Assembly (NCBI RefSeq): GCF_037152535.1
Contig: NZ_JBBCMA010000007.1
Coordinates: 124,001 to 188,000, forward strand
Direction: 5' to 3'
DNA length: 64,000 bases
Source: Leclercia sp. AS011
Lineage (GTDB): Bacteria; Pseudomonadota; Gammaproteobacteria; Enterobacterales; Enterobacteriaceae
Every line of letters begins with the position of its first letter. The first letter of the stretch is position 1. Below, piece by piece: positions 35,236-45,610 of the stretch. Below the pieces are notes generated by a model. That model was not told the origin of the DNA. It was given only the letters and a program-made list of their open reading frames with translations, and ran no database searches. Made by a program: the position numbers and the translations under genes.

Positions 35236-36018
35236 ATGGCGTTTAAAACCTGGCATACAGGCGTTCATATTCAACAGGATAAGGTTCTGGCCGTCGCGCT
35301 GGTGCGCGAGAAGTCGGGGTGGGGATTGCGCCGCTGGTGGCAGATCCCCCTGGCGGCGGGAATTATCCGCGACGGGCAAATTCTTCAGCCCGAACAACTG
35401 GCTGCGGCGCTGCGTGAGTGGCGTCAGATGCTCCCTCATCAACATCACATCTTTCTCGCCTTTCCGGCTGCCCGCACCCTACAGCGCACGCTGCCGCGCC
35501 CGTCGATGACCCTGCGCGACAGCGAGCAGACCGCCTGGATCGCCTCGGCGATAAGCCGTGAGCTGGAGATGCCCCCCGATGCCCTGCGGTTTGATTATGT
35601 GGAAGATACCTTCAGCCAGTCTTATCACGTGACGGCGGCACAGAATAAGGAGATCGCCACGCTGCTGGAGCTGGTGCGGGTGTTGCGACTGCGGCTGGCC
35701 TCGGTCACGCCCGACGCCGGGGCGCTGACGCATCTGCTGCCCTTTGTGCAGGCCCCGGCTCAGTGCGTGGCCTGGCGCGACCGGGACCAGTGGCTCTGGG
35801 CGATGCGCCACCAGTGGGGCAGGCGCGGACTGGCGGAGGCCCCGGACGTCGATCGGCTGGCGGCCCTGCTGGCACTCAGGGTCGACGAAATCGCCTGTTG
35901 TGGGGCGGGTAACTTCGATCCCTGGTGCGTTCTGGCCCGCACGCAGCCGCCGCTACCTGAAAATGGGGCGGATTTCAGCGTCGCGCTGGCGCTGGCAACC
36001 GGAGATTGCCCGCAATGA
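35236..36018 (+). CDS. hofM: DNA utilisation protein HofM (PilM-like)
   Basis: First gene of hofMNOPQ, related to the PilM-PilQ/ComABCDE DNA uptake genes; E. coli mutants cannot use DNA as a nutrient. 260 aa. The start AAACATGGCG at 35236 is preceded by AAGGAGA. The product resembles PilM by position and N-terminal pattern, with weak conservation; no clean ATPase motif is visible. Its stop overlaps the hofN start. Confidence 0.9.
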   Translation: MAFKTWHTGVHIQQDKVLAVALVREKSGWGLRRWWQIPLAAGIIRDGQILQPEQLAAALREWRQMLPHQHHIFLAFPAARTLQRTLPRPSMTLRDSEQTAWIASAISRELEMPPDALRFDYVEDTFSQSYHVTAAQNKEIATLLELVRVLRLRLASVTPDAGALTHLLPFVQAPAQCVAWRDRDQWLWAMRHQWGRRGLAEAPDVDRLAALLALRVDEIACCGAGNFDPWCVLARTQPPLPENGADFSVALALATGDCPQ

Positions 36019-36554
36019 GAACGGCCAATCTTCTGCCCTGGCGTGAGCGGCAGCGGCGTTGCTGCCTGCGCTTCTGGGGGCTGATGTTTACCGGCTCGCT
36101 GCTGGTGACCCTGATGCTCTGTGCGGCCAGCCGGGCCAGCGATCCTCTGATGGCCCACGCCAGTGCGCTGCGGCATACCAGCGACCTTGCCCTGCGTCAG
36201 GGGCTGGAGCAGCGGCAAAAGCAGTGGACGGCGTTACAGGCCCGGCACCAGCAACAGCAGCGCTGGGCGCGGCACAAAGCGAAGACGGAAGCCTGGCAAC
36301 CGGCACTGATCGCCTTATCCCGCCTGCTGCCGGAGCAGGCCTGGCTGGCGCAGCTGCGCTTCCAGCAGTCGACCCTTTCGCTTACTGGCTACGCCGCCAC
36401 GCTGCCCGCGCTCGGGGCGCTTGAGACAAGGCTTCAACAGATGCCGGGCTTTACCCCCGCTGCGCCGGGGGAGATGCGGCAGGATCCCCAGGGACGCTGG
36501 CAGTTCAGCTGGACGCTGACCCGCAAGGAGGGTGCTGATGCGGATGCCTCCTGA
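36015..36554 (+). CDS. hofN: DNA utilisation protein HofN (PilN-like)
   Basis: 179 aa, bitopic: short cytoplasmic end MRTANLLPWRERQRR (the LLPWRE motif typical of PilN), one membrane segment about 21-39, then a long helical periplasmic domain. Starts at 36015 inside the hofM stop (ATGA). It overlaps hofO by 17 bp. Confidence 0.9.
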   Translation: MRTANLLPWRERQRRCCLRFWGLMFTGSLLVTLMLCAASRASDPLMAHASALRHTSDLALRQGLEQRQKQWTALQARHQQQQRWARHKAKTEAWQPALIALSRLLPEQAWLAQLRFQQSTLSLTGYAATLPALGALETRLQQMPGFTPAAPGEMRQDPQGRWQFSWTLTRKEGADADAS

Positions 36555-36975
36555 GAGCTGGTATGCCATGACGCCGCGCGGGCGCTGCCTGTGCTGGGGT
36601 GTCAGTTCAGCGTTACTTCTGATCTGCGCCACCCTATGGCAGGGGGGAATGCAGGAGCAGCCGGTAGCGACGCAGCAGGCCAATGCCCGGCTGTGGACCG
36701 CGGTGCGTAAGCTCTCACCTCCTGACGGCGCGCAGCCTGCCGTGACGGCACGGCCTTTTTCGCCGCTGGAGTTTGATACTGACGAGCTGCGGATGGTCCG
36801 CTGGCAGCCCGGGGGCAGAGGGGGCGAACTGGTGATTGAGGCGACCTGGGGGCAGATCCCCTCGCTGTTTATCACCCTCGCCCGGCGCGACGTTGCGGTG
36901 GATCGCTTTAGCATTCAGCCAGAGCACAACCGTTTACAGATAGTCATGCAGCTGGAGCGCCAGGATGCGGGTTAA
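36538..36975 (+). CDS. hofO: DNA utilisation protein HofO (PilO-like)
   Basis: 145 aa from the ATG at 36538; AAGGAGG at 36525-36531 decides this over the GTG two codons earlier. One membrane segment (about 19-36) and a periplasmic domain with PFSPLEFDTDEL and GGELVIEATWGQIPS, which also occur in E. coli HofO (146 aa). Overlaps hofP by 11 bp. Confidence 0.88.
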   Translation: MRMPPESWYAMTPRGRCLCWGVSSALLLICATLWQGGMQEQPVATQQANARLWTAVRKLSPPDGAQPAVTARPFSPLEFDTDELRMVRWQPGGRGGELVIEATWGQIPSLFITLARRDVAVDRFSIQPEHNRLQIVMQLERQDAG

Positions 36976-37360
36976 GTGCGGTTTGCTGCTATTACTGCCG
37001 CTGCTTCTCGGCATGCGCGATCCCTTTCAGCCTCCGGCCTCACGCTGCCCGGACACCGTGCTGCGGCAGTGGCGTTATGTCGGGGTAGTGCTGGGTAAGT
37101 TGCCAGTGGCGATCGTCAGGGATGAAACCTCGCGCTGGCTGCGTCTGCGGCCCGGTGACACCCTGGCGCAAGGCGGGCGAGTGAAGGCGCTGGATGAAAA
37201 GGAACTGGTCATCGACATGCCCGGGGCATGTGAGCCTCCGCAGTGGCGATGGCAACGACAAGGAAAGAAACAGGATGAAAACAGGGATCGTGGGATTACT
37301 GCTGATAGGCAGTCAGGCGCTGGCCGCGGAGCCCGCCCCGGTAAGTCTGGTCGTGGATGA
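36965..37360 (+). CDS. hofP: DNA utilisation protein HofP (PilP-like)
   Basis: 131 aa (E. coli 134). A signal sequence MRVKCGLLLLLPLLLG precedes MRDPFQPP, the motif typical of PilP-type pilotins, and two cysteines (SRCPD, GACEPPQW) could pair. The last 28 codons overlap hofQ by 86 bp in another frame, so the C-terminal tail (basic, Gly- and Arg-rich) is constrained by hofQ. Confidence 0.88.
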   Translation: MRVKCGLLLLLPLLLGMRDPFQPPASRCPDTVLRQWRYVGVVLGKLPVAIVRDETSRWLRLRPGDTLAQGGRVKALDEKELVIDMPGACEPPQWRWQRQGKKQDENRDRGITADRQSGAGRGARPGKSGRG

Positions 37361-38510
37361 AGTACCGGTTGCCCAGCTTTTGCAGGCGCTGGCGGAGCAG
37401 GAGAACCGCAACATCATTATTTCCCCGGAGGTCAGCGGCAGCGTCTCTCTGCGCCTGCATGAGGTGCCCTGGCTGCAGGCGCTCCAGACGGTAGTCACCA
37501 GTGCCGGGCTGGTGATGCGCCAGCAGGCGGGCATTTTTTATATCCACACCGCCGCCTGGCAGCAGCAACAGCAGACCAAAAAAGAGGCCGAGCAGACCAA
37601 ACGGCAGCTCAGCGCGCCGCTGGAGGCCCGCAGTTTTTCTCTCTCTTACGCCGATGCGGGAGATTTACAGTCGGCTGCGGAAAAGCTCCTCAGCCCGAAG
37701 GGCTGCCTGGCGGTAGACAAACGCACCAATCGCCTGCTGGTGCGCGACACCCGGGCTGCGCTGGAGGCGTTACATCACTGGGTGGCGCAAATGGATATTC
37801 CCGTGGCTCAGGTAGAGCTGGCCGCGCATATCGTTAGCATAAGTGAAAAAAGCCTGCGCGAGCTGGGGGTGAAGTGGAATCTGGCCCAGGGGCAGGATGC
37901 CGGTAAGCCGGGTCAGCTGACGATGCTCAGCAGCGATCTGGCCGTCAACAGCGCCACTGCCCAGGTGGGGTTTAATATCGGGCGCATCAATGGCCGGCTG
38001 CTGGATCTCGAGCTCTCCGCCCTGGAACAAAAACAGCAGGTCGATATTATCGCCAGCCCGCGCCTGCTGGCGTCGCACATGCAGCCCGCCAGTATTAAGC
38101 AGGGCAGCGAGATCCCCTATCAGGTCTCCAGCGGTGAGAGCGGTGCGACCTCGGTGGAGTTTAAAGAGGCGGTGCTGGGCATGGAGGTCACGCCAGTGGT
38201 GCTGGCCAACGGGCGCGTGCGCCTGAAGCTGCGCATCAGCGAGAACGCCCCGGGCCAGATCCTGCAGCAGGCCGATGGCGAAACCCTGGCAATCGATAAG
38301 CAGGAGATTGAAACTCAGGTCGAGGTGAAAAGCGGCGAAACGCTGGCCTTAGGCGGGATTTTTTCTCAGAGGCATAAAACCGGCAGCGAAAGTGTGCCAG
38401 GCTTGAGCCGTATTCCTTTACTGGGATCGCTTTTTCGCCATCAGGGGAAAGACAACGAACGCAGGGAGTTAGTGGTTTTTATCACCCCTCGTCTGGTTGC
38501 AACGCCCTAA
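37275..38510 (+). CDS. hofQ: secretin HofQ (PilQ/ComE-like DNA uptake porin)
   Basis: Outer-membrane secretin for DNA uptake. 411 aa (E. coli 412). Signal peptide MKTGIVGLLLIGSQALAAEP, STN-like and N1-type domains, then the secretin core (DIIASPRLLA, IPYQVSSGESGATSVEFKEA, VKSGETLALGGIF) and the C-terminal VVFITPRLV. Start at 37275 follows AACAGG; a longer frame upstream sits wholly inside hofP and is not homologous. Confidence 0.94.
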   Translation: MKTGIVGLLLIGSQALAAEPAPVSLVVDEVPVAQLLQALAEQENRNIIISPEVSGSVSLRLHEVPWLQALQTVVTSAGLVMRQQAGIFYIHTAAWQQQQQTKKEAEQTKRQLSAPLEARSFSLSYADAGDLQSAAEKLLSPKGCLAVDKRTNRLLVRDTRAALEALHHWVAQMDIPVAQVELAAHIVSISEKSLRELGVKWNLAQGQDAGKPGQLTMLSSDLAVNSATAQVGFNIGRINGRLLDLELSALEQKQQVDIIASPRLLASHMQPASIKQGSEIPYQVSSGESGATSVEFKEAVLGMEVTPVVLANGRVRLKLRISENAPGQILQQADGETLAIDKQEIETQVEVKSGETLALGGIFSQRHKTGSESVPGLSRIPLLGSLFRHQGKDNERRELVVFITPRLVATP

Positions 38511-38806
38511 TGTCCCGCGATGCCCTGCGTGATTTTGCATTCTGTTTGTTGCAGATGTTTGACGTGGGGCATGAATTAGCATACAAGGAGTACCGATTTG
38601 AGAATCAGCTTACTCAATCACACTCCTTAATAACTTAAGCGGCAAGCAGGGTGATTTAATCTGTTGCCAAACAAGCCGGAGTATTGAGATAATTTTTAGT
38701 CTGACTCTCGCTCTATCGCATATGAGGTTTCAGTTCATGTCCTGCTACGCCCGATACCGGTGAAGCGGGTTTACCATTAACGAATAGTCTTAGTAGTACC
38801 GAAAAA
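38511..38806. other. hofQ-aroK intergenic / aroK leader
   Basis: 296 bp with no supported gene. In E. coli the aroK-aroB-damX-dam transcript starts in a long leader here. I cannot assign -10 and -35 boxes with confidence. Confidence 0.5.
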
Positions 38807-39328
38807 ATGGCAGAGAAACGCAATATCTTTCTGGTTGGGCCTATGGGTGCCGGCAAAAGCACTATTGGGCGCCAGTTAGCTCAACAACTCAATATGGAAT
38901 TTTACGATTCTGATCAAGAGATTGAGAAACGAACCGGAGCTGATGTGGGCTGGGTCTTCGATGTAGAAGGCGAAGAGGGTTTCCGTGACCGTGAAGAAAA
39001 AGTCATTAATGAACTTACGGAAAAACAGGGCATTGTGCTGGCTACTGGCGGCGGCTCTGTAAAATCTCGCGAAACTCGCAACCGTCTCTCCGCCCGCGGT
39101 GTCGTGGTCTATCTTGAAACGACCATCGAAAAACAACTGGCGCGTACGCAGCGTGATAAAAAACGCCCGTTGCTGCAGGTTGAGACGCCTCCACGTGAAG
39201 TTCTGGAAGCCCTGGCTGGTGAACGCAATCCGCTGTACGAAGAGATTGCCGACGTCACCATTCGCACAGACGATCAGAGCGCTAAAGTGGTCGCAAACCA
39301 GATTATTCATATGCTGGAAAGCAACTGA
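38807..39328 (+). CDS. aroK: shikimate kinase I
   Basis: Phosphorylates shikimate at O3 in aromatic amino acid synthesis. 173 aa, as in E. coli. Walker [10 protein letters not shown] at the N-terminus, [11 protein letters not shown] and the GGGSV substrate loop, and the lid RDKKRPLL are seen. First gene of the aroK-aroB-damX-dam-rpe-gph-trpS group. Confidence 0.97.
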   Translation: MAEKRNIFLVGPMGAGKSTIGRQLAQQLNMEFYDSDQEIEKRTGADVGWVFDVEGEEGFRDREEKVINELTEKQGIVLATGGGSVKSRETRNRLSARGVVVYLETTIEKQLARTQRDKKRPLLQVETPPREVLEALAGERNPLYEEIADVTIRTDDQSAKVVANQIIHMLESN

Positions 39329-39385
39329 TTCTGGCTTTATATACACTCGCCTGCGGGTAAAAGCATTTAAGGTGGATGTCGCGCT

Positions 39386-40474
39386 ATGGAGAGGATTACA
39401 GTCACTCTCGGTGAACGGAGTTACCCTATCACTATCGCGGCTGGTTTGTTTAACGACCCAGCTTCCTTCTTACCACTGAAAGCGGGTGATCAGGCAATGC
39501 TGGTCACCAACGAGACTCTGGCTCCGCTTTATCTCGACAACGTGCGTCAGCGCCTTGAACAGGCTGGCGTGAAGGTCGACAGTGTGATTCTGCCTGATGG
39601 CGAGCAGTATAAAAGCCTGACGGTACTGGATACCGTCTTTACCGCATTACTGCAAAAACCGCATGGTCGCGATACTACACTGCTGGCGTTAGGCGGCGGT
39701 GTTGTTGGCGATCTTACGGGGTTTGCTGCGGCAAGCTATCAGCGTGGCGTCCGTTTTATTCAGATCCCTACCACGCTGTTGTCGCAGGTCGACTCTTCTG
39801 TTGGCGGCAAAACGGCCGTTAACCATCCGCTTGGCAAAAACATGATTGGCGCGTTCTACCAGCCCGCTTCGGTGGTGGTGGATCTCGACTGTCTGCAAAC
39901 GCTGCCTCAGCGTGAGCTGGCCTCGGGCCTGGCGGAAGTGATCAAGTACGGCATTATTCTCGACGGCGCGTTCTTTAGCTGGCTGGAAGAGAACATGGAT
40001 GCCTTACTGCGCCTGGATGGTCAGGCGATGGCGTACTGTATTCGTCGCTGCTGTGAGCTGAAAGCAGAAGTCGTGGCCGCAGACGAGCGCGAAACAGGCT
40101 TACGTGCTTTACTGAATCTGGGGCACACCTACGGTCATGCTATCGAAGCCGAAATGGGCTACGGTAACTGGCTGCATGGCGAGGCCGTTGCGGCGGGGAT
40201 GGTTATGGCCGCGCGCACCTCGGAGCGTCTGGGTCAGTTCAGCAAGGCGGATACGCAACGCATTATTACGCTGCTTGAGCGTGCCGGGTTACCGGTGACG
40301 GGGCCGCGTGAAATGTCAGCGCAGGCCTACTTGCCGCATATGATGCGTGATAAAAAAGTATTAGCAGGCGAGATGCGTCTGGTGCTCCCGCTTGCGATAG
40401 GTAAGAGTGAAGTGCGTGGCGGTGTGCCGCACGATGTGGTTCTTGGCGCTATTGCTGATTGCCAGCAGGCGTAA
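39386..40474 (+). CDS. aroB: 3-dehydroquinate synthase
   Basis: NAD- and metal-dependent conversion of DAHP to 3-dehydroquinate. 362 aa, as in E. coli. [11 protein letters not shown] is the dinucleotide loop; metal ligands are in the GLAEVIKYG region (Glu), [10 protein letters not shown] (His) and [11 protein letters not shown] (His). 57 bp after aroK. Confidence 0.97.
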   Translation: MERITVTLGERSYPITIAAGLFNDPASFLPLKAGDQAMLVTNETLAPLYLDNVRQRLEQAGVKVDSVILPDGEQYKSLTVLDTVFTALLQKPHGRDTTLLALGGGVVGDLTGFAAASYQRGVRFIQIPTTLLSQVDSSVGGKTAVNHPLGKNMIGAFYQPASVVVDLDCLQTLPQRELASGLAEVIKYGIILDGAFFSWLEENMDALLRLDGQAMAYCIRRCCELKAEVVAADERETGLRALLNLGHTYGHAIEAEMGYGNWLHGEAVAAGMVMAARTSERLGQFSKADTQRIITLLERAGLPVTGPREMSAQAYLPHMMRDKKVLAGEMRLVLPLAIGKSEVRGGVPHDVVLGAIADCQQA

Positions 40475-40566
40475 CTATTAGAAAGGTCCGGCTGCGGTAA
40501 AATGTAGCCATTTTGCTTCAGGTGATGTGCAAAGTCGTAGGCATAAGCCTTTTAGTGGGGTGTTAA

Positions 40567-41856
40567 ATGGATGAATTCAAACCAGAAGACGAGCTGAAAC
40601 CCGATCCCAGCGATCGTCGTACTGGTCGTACTCGCCAATCTTCAGAACGTGATAACGAGCCGCAAATTAACTTTGACGAGGTCGATCTCGAAAACGATGA
40701 TCCTCGTCCTTCGCGTGGCCGTGCTGCCCGCGACGAGCGTGAAGAAGAGGACTATGAGTCTGAAGATGATTCAGTGGACGAAGCGCCCGTAGAGCGTCGC
40801 CCGCGCAAGCGTAAAGCCGCTCCGGCGAAGCCCGCTTCCCGCCAGTACATTATGATGGGTCTGGGCGTGCTGGTCCTGCTGCTGCTGATCATCGGCGTCG
40901 GCTCGGCACTCAAAGCCCCGTCGAGCAATCCAGCCGATCAGAACGCCTCTGTTGAGAAGAGCGTCGATCTGTCCGGCAATGCGGCCGATCAGGCCAACGG
41001 TACCCAGCCTGCACCGGGCACGACTTCTGCCGAACAGAGTGCCGGGAATACCCAGCAGGAGATCTCTCTGCCGCCAGTCGCGTCTACACCAACCCAGGGC
41101 CAGGCACCGGCAACCCCGGAAGGCCAGCAGCGTGTTGAAGTGCAGGGCGATCTGAACAACGCGCTGACGCAGCCGCAGAACCAGCAGCAGGTCAACAACG
41201 TTGTGGTTAACTCCACGCTGCCGACCGAGCCTGCAACCGTGGCGCCAATCCGCGGTGCGAGCGGGCAACAGCAGACGGCGGCGACAGAATCTGCGCCACG
41301 CCAGACTAAGCCGGCCCAGCATCAGGAACGTAAGCAGACGGTCATTGAGCCGAAGCGTGAAGTGAAGCCGCAGCCAGTGGCCAAAGCGGAAGAGCCGAAA
41401 GCGACCGCTCAGCCGAAGCGCAGCGAAACCGTGATCAACGCTCCGGCGAAAACGCCTGCTGCAACAGCGACGGCACCGAAAGCGACTGCAACGTCAGCCC
41501 CGACCGCGACCGCCTCGGCACCAGCAGCGGCAGCAGCCCCTGCGGCCACCGCCGGTACTGGTAAAACAACCGGCAACGTGAGTTCGCTGAAATCGGCCTC
41601 ATCCAGCAACTACACGCTGCAGTTGAGCAGTTCTTCCAGCTATGACAACCTCAACAGCTGGGCGAAAAAGTCGAACCTGAAAAACTTCGTTGTCTATGAG
41701 ACTACCCGTAACGGTCAGCCCTGGTATGTGCTGGTGAGCGGCGTCTATGCTTCGAAAGATGAAGCAAAACGCGCGGTCGCAACACTGCCTGCTGATGTTC
41801 AGGCGAAAAACCCATGGGCGAAGCCGATCCGTCAGGTTCAGTCCGATTTGAAGTAA
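40567..41856 (+). CDS. damX: cell division SPOR-domain protein DamX
   Basis: Bitopic inner-membrane division protein that binds septal peptidoglycan. 429 aa (E. coli 428). Acidic, charged cytoplasmic N-terminus (1-90), one membrane segment about 95-115, a long low-complexity periplasmic linker rich in Gln, Ala, Thr and Pro, and a C-terminal SPOR domain from about residue 350 ([20 protein letters not shown]...). Lies between aroB and dam. Confidence 0.95.
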   Translation: MDEFKPEDELKPDPSDRRTGRTRQSSERDNEPQINFDEVDLENDDPRPSRGRAARDEREEEDYESEDDSVDEAPVERRPRKRKAAPAKPASRQYIMMGLGVLVLLLLIIGVGSALKAPSSNPADQNASVEKSVDLSGNAADQANGTQPAPGTTSAEQSAGNTQQEISLPPVASTPTQGQAPATPEGQQRVEVQGDLNNALTQPQNQQQVNNVVVNSTLPTEPATVAPIRGASGQQQTAATESAPRQTKPAQHQERKQTVIEPKREVKPQPVAKAEEPKATAQPKRSETVINAPAKTPAATATAPKATATSAPTATASAPAAAAAPAATAGTGKTTGNVSSLKSASSSNYTLQLSSSSSYDNLNSWAKKSNLKNFVVYETTRNGQPWYVLVSGVYASKDEAKRAVATLPADVQAKNPWAKPIRQVQSDLK

Positions 41857-41923
41857 TCTGTGAAGCGCAGGATGCTGTCGGAGCTTTCTCCACAGCCGGA
41901 GAAGGTGTAATCAGTTAGTCAGC

Positions 41924-42736
41924 ATGAAAAAAAATCGCGCTTTTCTGAAATGGGCAGGGGGGAAATACCCCCTGCTCGATGATATTAAACAACGCCTGCC
42001 TGCGGGCGAGTGTCTTGTCGAACCCTTTGTGGGCGCGGGTTCGGTGTTCCTCAACACCGACTACTCCCGCTATATCCTTGCGGATATCAACAGCGACCTC
42101 ATCGACCTCTATAACATCGTGAAGCTGCGTACCGACGAGTACGTAGATGAGGCGCGTAAGCTGTTTACCCCCGAGAACAACAACCCGGACGTTTACTACG
42201 CGCTACGCGCTGAGTTTAACCAGAGCCAGGATAAGTTCCGTCGGGCGCTGCTGTTCCTCTACCTCAACCGCCACGGCTATAACGGCCTGTGCCGGTATAA
42301 TCTGCGTGGTCAATTCAACGTGCCTTTTGGTCGCTACAAGCGCCCTTATTTCCCGCAGGCTGAGTTGTATCACTTTGCTGAAAAAGCGCAGAATGCGGAG
42401 TTCCATTGCCTCTCGTATGAAGAGTGTATGGAGAAAGCGGACGCTGAATCGGTGGTCTACTGCGATCCGCCTTACGCCCCTCTGTCGGCAACGGCAAACT
42501 TTACCGCTTATCACACCAACAGCTTCAGCCCTGCCGAGCAGGCGCGTCTGGCGGAAATGGCGGAAAAGCTGGTCAGCAAAAGAATTCCGGTGTTAATTTC
42601 GAATCACGACACGCCTGATACGCGCGAATGGTACAAAGCCGCGGATCATTATCAGGTCAAAGTCCGGCGCAGCATCAGCAGCAACGGCGGTACACGTAAA
42701 AAGGTGGACGAACTGCTGGCTCTCTATCTACCCTGA
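41924..42736 (+). CDS. dam: DNA adenine methyltransferase (GATC)
   Basis: Methylates adenine N6 in GATC; needed for mismatch strand choice and SeqA timing. 270 aa, slightly shorter at the C-terminus than E. coli Dam (278). AdoMet-binding KWAGGKYPLL at the start and EPFVGAGSVF, with the catalytic DPPY at residues 181-184. Part of the aroK-trpS transcript. Confidence 0.96.
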   Translation: MKKNRAFLKWAGGKYPLLDDIKQRLPAGECLVEPFVGAGSVFLNTDYSRYILADINSDLIDLYNIVKLRTDEYVDEARKLFTPENNNPDVYYALRAEFNQSQDKFRRALLFLYLNRHGYNGLCRYNLRGQFNVPFGRYKRPYFPQAELYHFAEKAQNAEFHCLSYEECMEKADAESVVYCDPPYAPLSATANFTAYHTNSFSPAEQARLAEMAEKLVSKRIPVLISNHDTPDTREWYKAADHYQVKVRRSISSNGGTRKKVDELLALYLP

Positions 42737-42777
42737 GCCGTTTCGCCCGCCATTAAACAAAGTTCAAGGAGATGCGG

Positions 42778-43455
42778 ATGAAACAGTATTTGATTGCACC
42801 CTCAATTCTTTCGGCTGATTTTGCCCGGCTGGGCGAAGACACCGCGAAAGCCCTGGCTGCCGGTGCGGATGTCGTTCATTTCGACGTTATGGATAACCAC
42901 TACGTGCCTAACCTGACCATCGGCCCGATGGTGCTGAAGGCGCTGCGCAACTACGGGGTGACCGCCCCTATTGACGTACATCTGATGGTGAAGCCGGTCG
43001 ACCGCATCGTGCCGGATTTTGCCGCCGCGGGTGCCAGCATCATCACTTTCCATCCTGAAGCTTCTGAACACGTTGACCGCACCCTGCAGCTTATCAAAGA
43101 GCATGGCTGTAAGGCGGGCCTGGTGTTCAACCCGGCTACCCCGCTGAGCTACCTCGATTACGTGATGGATAAACTGGACGTGATCCTGCTGATGTCCGTT
43201 AACCCGGGCTTCGGCGGCCAGTCTTTCATTCCACAAACCCTGGATAAGCTGCGCGAGGTGCGCCGTCGCATCGACGAATCTGGCTTTGATATCCGTCTCG
43301 AAGTGGACGGTGGCGTGAAGGTGAGCAATATCGGTGACATCGCTGCCGCGGGCGCTGACATGTTCGTGGCCGGTTCGGCGATTTTCGATCAGCCGGACTA
43401 CAAAAAAGTCATTGATGAAATGCGCAGCGAACTGGCGAAGGTAAGTCATGAATAA
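42778..43455 (+). CDS. rpe: ribulose-phosphate 3-epimerase
   Basis: Interconverts ribulose-5-phosphate and xylulose-5-phosphate. 225 aa, as in E. coli. TIM barrel with [28 protein letters not shown] and VDGGVK carrying the catalytic Asp residues and metal-binding His. Start at 42778 (AAGGAG upstream) fits homology better than the ATG two codons before. Overlaps gph by 8 bp. Confidence 0.97.
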   Translation: MKQYLIAPSILSADFARLGEDTAKALAAGADVVHFDVMDNHYVPNLTIGPMVLKALRNYGVTAPIDVHLMVKPVDRIVPDFAAAGASIITFHPEASEHVDRTLQLIKEHGCKAGLVFNPATPLSYLDYVMDKLDVILLMSVNPGFGGQSFIPQTLDKLREVRRRIDESGFDIRLEVDGGVKVSNIGDIAAAGADMFVAGSAIFDQPDYKKVIDEMRSELAKVSHE

Positions 43456-44209
43456 TTTGCAGGCAATTCGGGGCGTTGCGTTTGACCTCGACGGCACGCT
43501 GGTAGACAGCGCGCCGGGCTTAACCGCGGCGGTTGACCAGGCGCTGTATGCGCTGGAGCTGCCGGTAGCGGGCGAAGAGCGCGTGATAACCTGGATTGGT
43601 AACGGGGCCGACGTGCTGATGGAGCGCGCGCTGACCTGGGCGCGTCAGGAACGCGCCATCCAGCGTGCGGCGCAGGGCAAACCTGGCGTCGATCACGCGG
43701 ATATCCCACAGGAAGAGCAGATTCGCCTCCTGCGTAAGCTGTTCAACCGTTTCTATGAAGAGACGGTGGAAGAGGGCAGCTTCCTGTTCCCGGACGTGGC
43801 CGGCACCCTGAGCGCGCTGCATGCGAAAGGCATGCCGCTCGGGCTGGTGACCAACAAACCTACGGCCTTCGTTGGGCCACTGCTTGAAGCGCTGGATATC
43901 GCTAAATACTTCTCGGTGATTGTCGGCGGCGATGACGTGCAGAATAAGAAGCCGCATCCCGAACCACTGCTGCTGGTGGCAGGAAAATTATCCTTGTCGC
44001 CGGACGCGCTGCTCTTTGTCGGGGATTCGCGCAATGATATTCTGGCGGCCAGGGCAGCAGGCTGCCCGTCCGTAGGCCTGACCTATGGCTATAACTACGG
44101 TGAATCCATTACGCTGAGTGAGCCGGATTTCGTCTTCGACCACTTCAAAGATTTACTGCCCGTTCTCGGGCTTTCGCACAGTGAAAATCAGGAATTGAAA
44201 AATGACTAA
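43448..44209 (+). CDS. gph: phosphoglycolate phosphatase
   Basis: HAD phosphatase that clears 2-phosphoglycolate, for instance from DNA repair of 3'-phosphoglycolate ends. 253 aa (E. coli 252). Motifs [25 protein letters not shown] and FVGDSRND are present. Overlaps both rpe and trpS by 8 bp. Confidence 0.97.
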   Translation: MNNLQAIRGVAFDLDGTLVDSAPGLTAAVDQALYALELPVAGEERVITWIGNGADVLMERALTWARQERAIQRAAQGKPGVDHADIPQEEQIRLLRKLFNRFYEETVEEGSFLFPDVAGTLSALHAKGMPLGLVTNKPTAFVGPLLEALDIAKYFSVIVGGDDVQNKKPHPEPLLLVAGKLSLSPDALLFVGDSRNDILAARAAGCPSVGLTYGYNYGESITLSEPDFVFDHFKDLLPVLGLSHSENQELKND

Positions 44210-45206
44210 GCCCATCGTATTTAGTGGCGCACAGCCCTCAGGTGAACTGACCATTGGCAACTATATGGGTGCGCTGCGTCAGTGGGTGGGCATGCAGGAT
44301 GACTATCACTGCATCTACTGCATCGTTGACCAGCACGCCATTACCGTGCGCCAGGATCCGCAGCAGTTGCGTAAAGCAACGCTCGACACCCTTGCGCTGT
44401 ACCTGGCCTGCGGTATCGATCCTGAGAAAAGCACCATCTTCGTTCAGTCTCACGTGCCGGAACACGCTCAGCTGGGCTGGGCCCTGAACTGCTACACCTA
44501 TTTCGGCGAGCTGAGCCGCATGACCCAGTTCAAGGATAAATCTTCCCGTTACGCTGAAAACATCAACGCCGGTCTGTTCGACTATCCGGTCCTGATGGCA
44601 GCTGACATTCTGCTGTATCAGACCAACCAGGTGCCGGTGGGTGAAGACCAGAAGCAGCACCTGGAGCTGAGCCGCGATATTGCCCAGCGTTTCAACGCGA
44701 TTTACGGCGATGTGTTTAAAGTGCCAGAGCCGTTCATTCCAAAATTCGGTGCGCGCGTGATGTCGCTGCTGGAGCCGACCAAGAAGATGTCCAAGTCAGA
44801 TGATAACCGCAACAACGTTATCGGCCTGCTGGAAGACCCGAAATCGGTGGTTAAAAAGCTCAAGCGTGCGGTGACCGATTCCGACGAGCCGCCTGTTGTG
44901 CGCTACGACGTGCAGAACAAAGCGGGCGTCTCCAACCTGCTGGATATCCTCTCCGGTGTCACCGGCCAGAGCATTCCTGAGCTGGAGCAGCACTTCGAAG
45001 GCAAAATGTACGGTCACCTGAAAGGTGAAGTGGCGGATGCGGTCTCCGGTATGCTGACCGAACTGCAGGCGCGCTACAACCAGTTCCGTAACGACGAAGC
45101 CTTCCTGCAGAAGGTGATGAAAGACGGTGCCGAGAAAGCCAGTGCGCGCGCTTCTGAGACGCTGAAAGCGGTGTACGAAGCGATTGGGTTTGTTGCGAAG
45201 CCGTAA
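44202..45206 (+). CDS. trpS: tryptophanyl-tRNA synthetase
   Basis: Class I aminoacyl-tRNA synthetase. 334 aa, as in E. coli. The HIGH-type motif is in [12 protein letters not shown] and KMSKS in [12 protein letters not shown]. Last gene of the group; a REP and a strong terminator follow. Confidence 0.98.
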   Translation: MTKPIVFSGAQPSGELTIGNYMGALRQWVGMQDDYHCIYCIVDQHAITVRQDPQQLRKATLDTLALYLACGIDPEKSTIFVQSHVPEHAQLGWALNCYTYFGELSRMTQFKDKSSRYAENINAGLFDYPVLMAADILLYQTNQVPVGEDQKQHLELSRDIAQRFNAIYGDVFKVPEPFIPKFGARVMSLLEPTKKMSKSDDNRNNVIGLLEDPKSVVKKLKRAVTDSDEPPVVRYDVQNKAGVSNLLDILSGVTGQSIPELEQHFEGKMYGHLKGEVADAVSGMLTELQARYNQFRNDEAFLQKVMKDGAEKASARASETLKAVYEAIGFVAKP

Positions 45207-45212
45207 GGTTTT

Positions 45213-45244
45213 GTAGGCCGGGTAAGGCGCAGCCGCCACCCGGC
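45213..45244. repeat. REP palindrome after trpS
   Basis: GTAGGCCGGGTAAGGCGCAG... at 45213-45244 is one REP unit placed between the trpS stop and the terminator. Confidence 0.85.
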
Positions 45245-45261
45245 GAGACAACCGCACGAAT

Positions 45262-45290
45262 AAAAAAACCGGGGAATCCCCGGTTTTTTT
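45262..45290. terminator. two-way intrinsic terminator between trpS and yhfL
   Basis: AAAAAAACCGGGG-AAT-CCCCGG followed by TTTTTTT: a symmetrical GC stem with A and T runs on either side serves both converging genes. Confidence 0.93.
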
Positions 45291-45305
45291 ATGCCTGAAA
45301 AATAC

Positions 45306-45476
45306 TTACTGATTTGCCGCCGGGCCACAGCCACCGATGATCTTGGAGATGGAGATCGCCGGGTGCAGCAGGTAGTCGTAGCTGCAGTTATTTTTGGTGT
45401 TTTGCACGTGGCCGGTGCACGCCGTCAGGGTAGTTAAGATGCCTGCAACCAGGGCAATCTTTGCCAGTTTGAACAT
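45306..45476 (-). CDS. yhfL: small lipoprotein YhfL
   Basis: 56-aa lipoprotein of unknown function. MFKLAKIALVAGILTTLTAC is a lipoprotein signal with the lipid-accepting cysteine at residue 20. The mature 36 residues (NNCSYDYLLHPAISISKIIG) match E. coli YhfL closely (55 aa). Start at 45476 follows GAAGCG; the open frame upstream is not supported. Ends next to the shared terminator. Confidence 0.92.
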   Translation of the reverse strand: MFKLAKIALVAGILTTLTACTGHVQNTKNNCSYDYLLHPAISISKIIGGCGPAANQ

Positions 45477-45558
45477 AACGCTTCCTTGTCTGTAACATGA
45501 GGGAATATATAGAAAATATGCTTTCGCGGAAGGTATGTTATCGACAGAGGTAAGAGAG

Positions 45559-45582
45559 GAGTAGTCCATAACAGGACTACTC
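45559..45582. repeat. perfect inverted repeat downstream of cysG
   Basis: GAGTAGTCC-ATAACA-GGACTACTC is a perfect 9-bp stem with a 6-base loop, 28 bp beyond the cysG stop. On the minus strand no U-run follows; on the plus strand ATTTT follows. It may mark the end of the nir-cysG transcript. Confidence 0.6.
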
Positions 45583-45610
45583 ATTTTGCGGGGAATATGT
45601 TCAGTCTGGC

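Noticed and set aside
40771..41609. Low-complexity Ala/Thr/Gln/Pro stretch suggesting a repeat element
   Set aside because: It is the periplasmic linker of DamX, which is known to be low-complexity.
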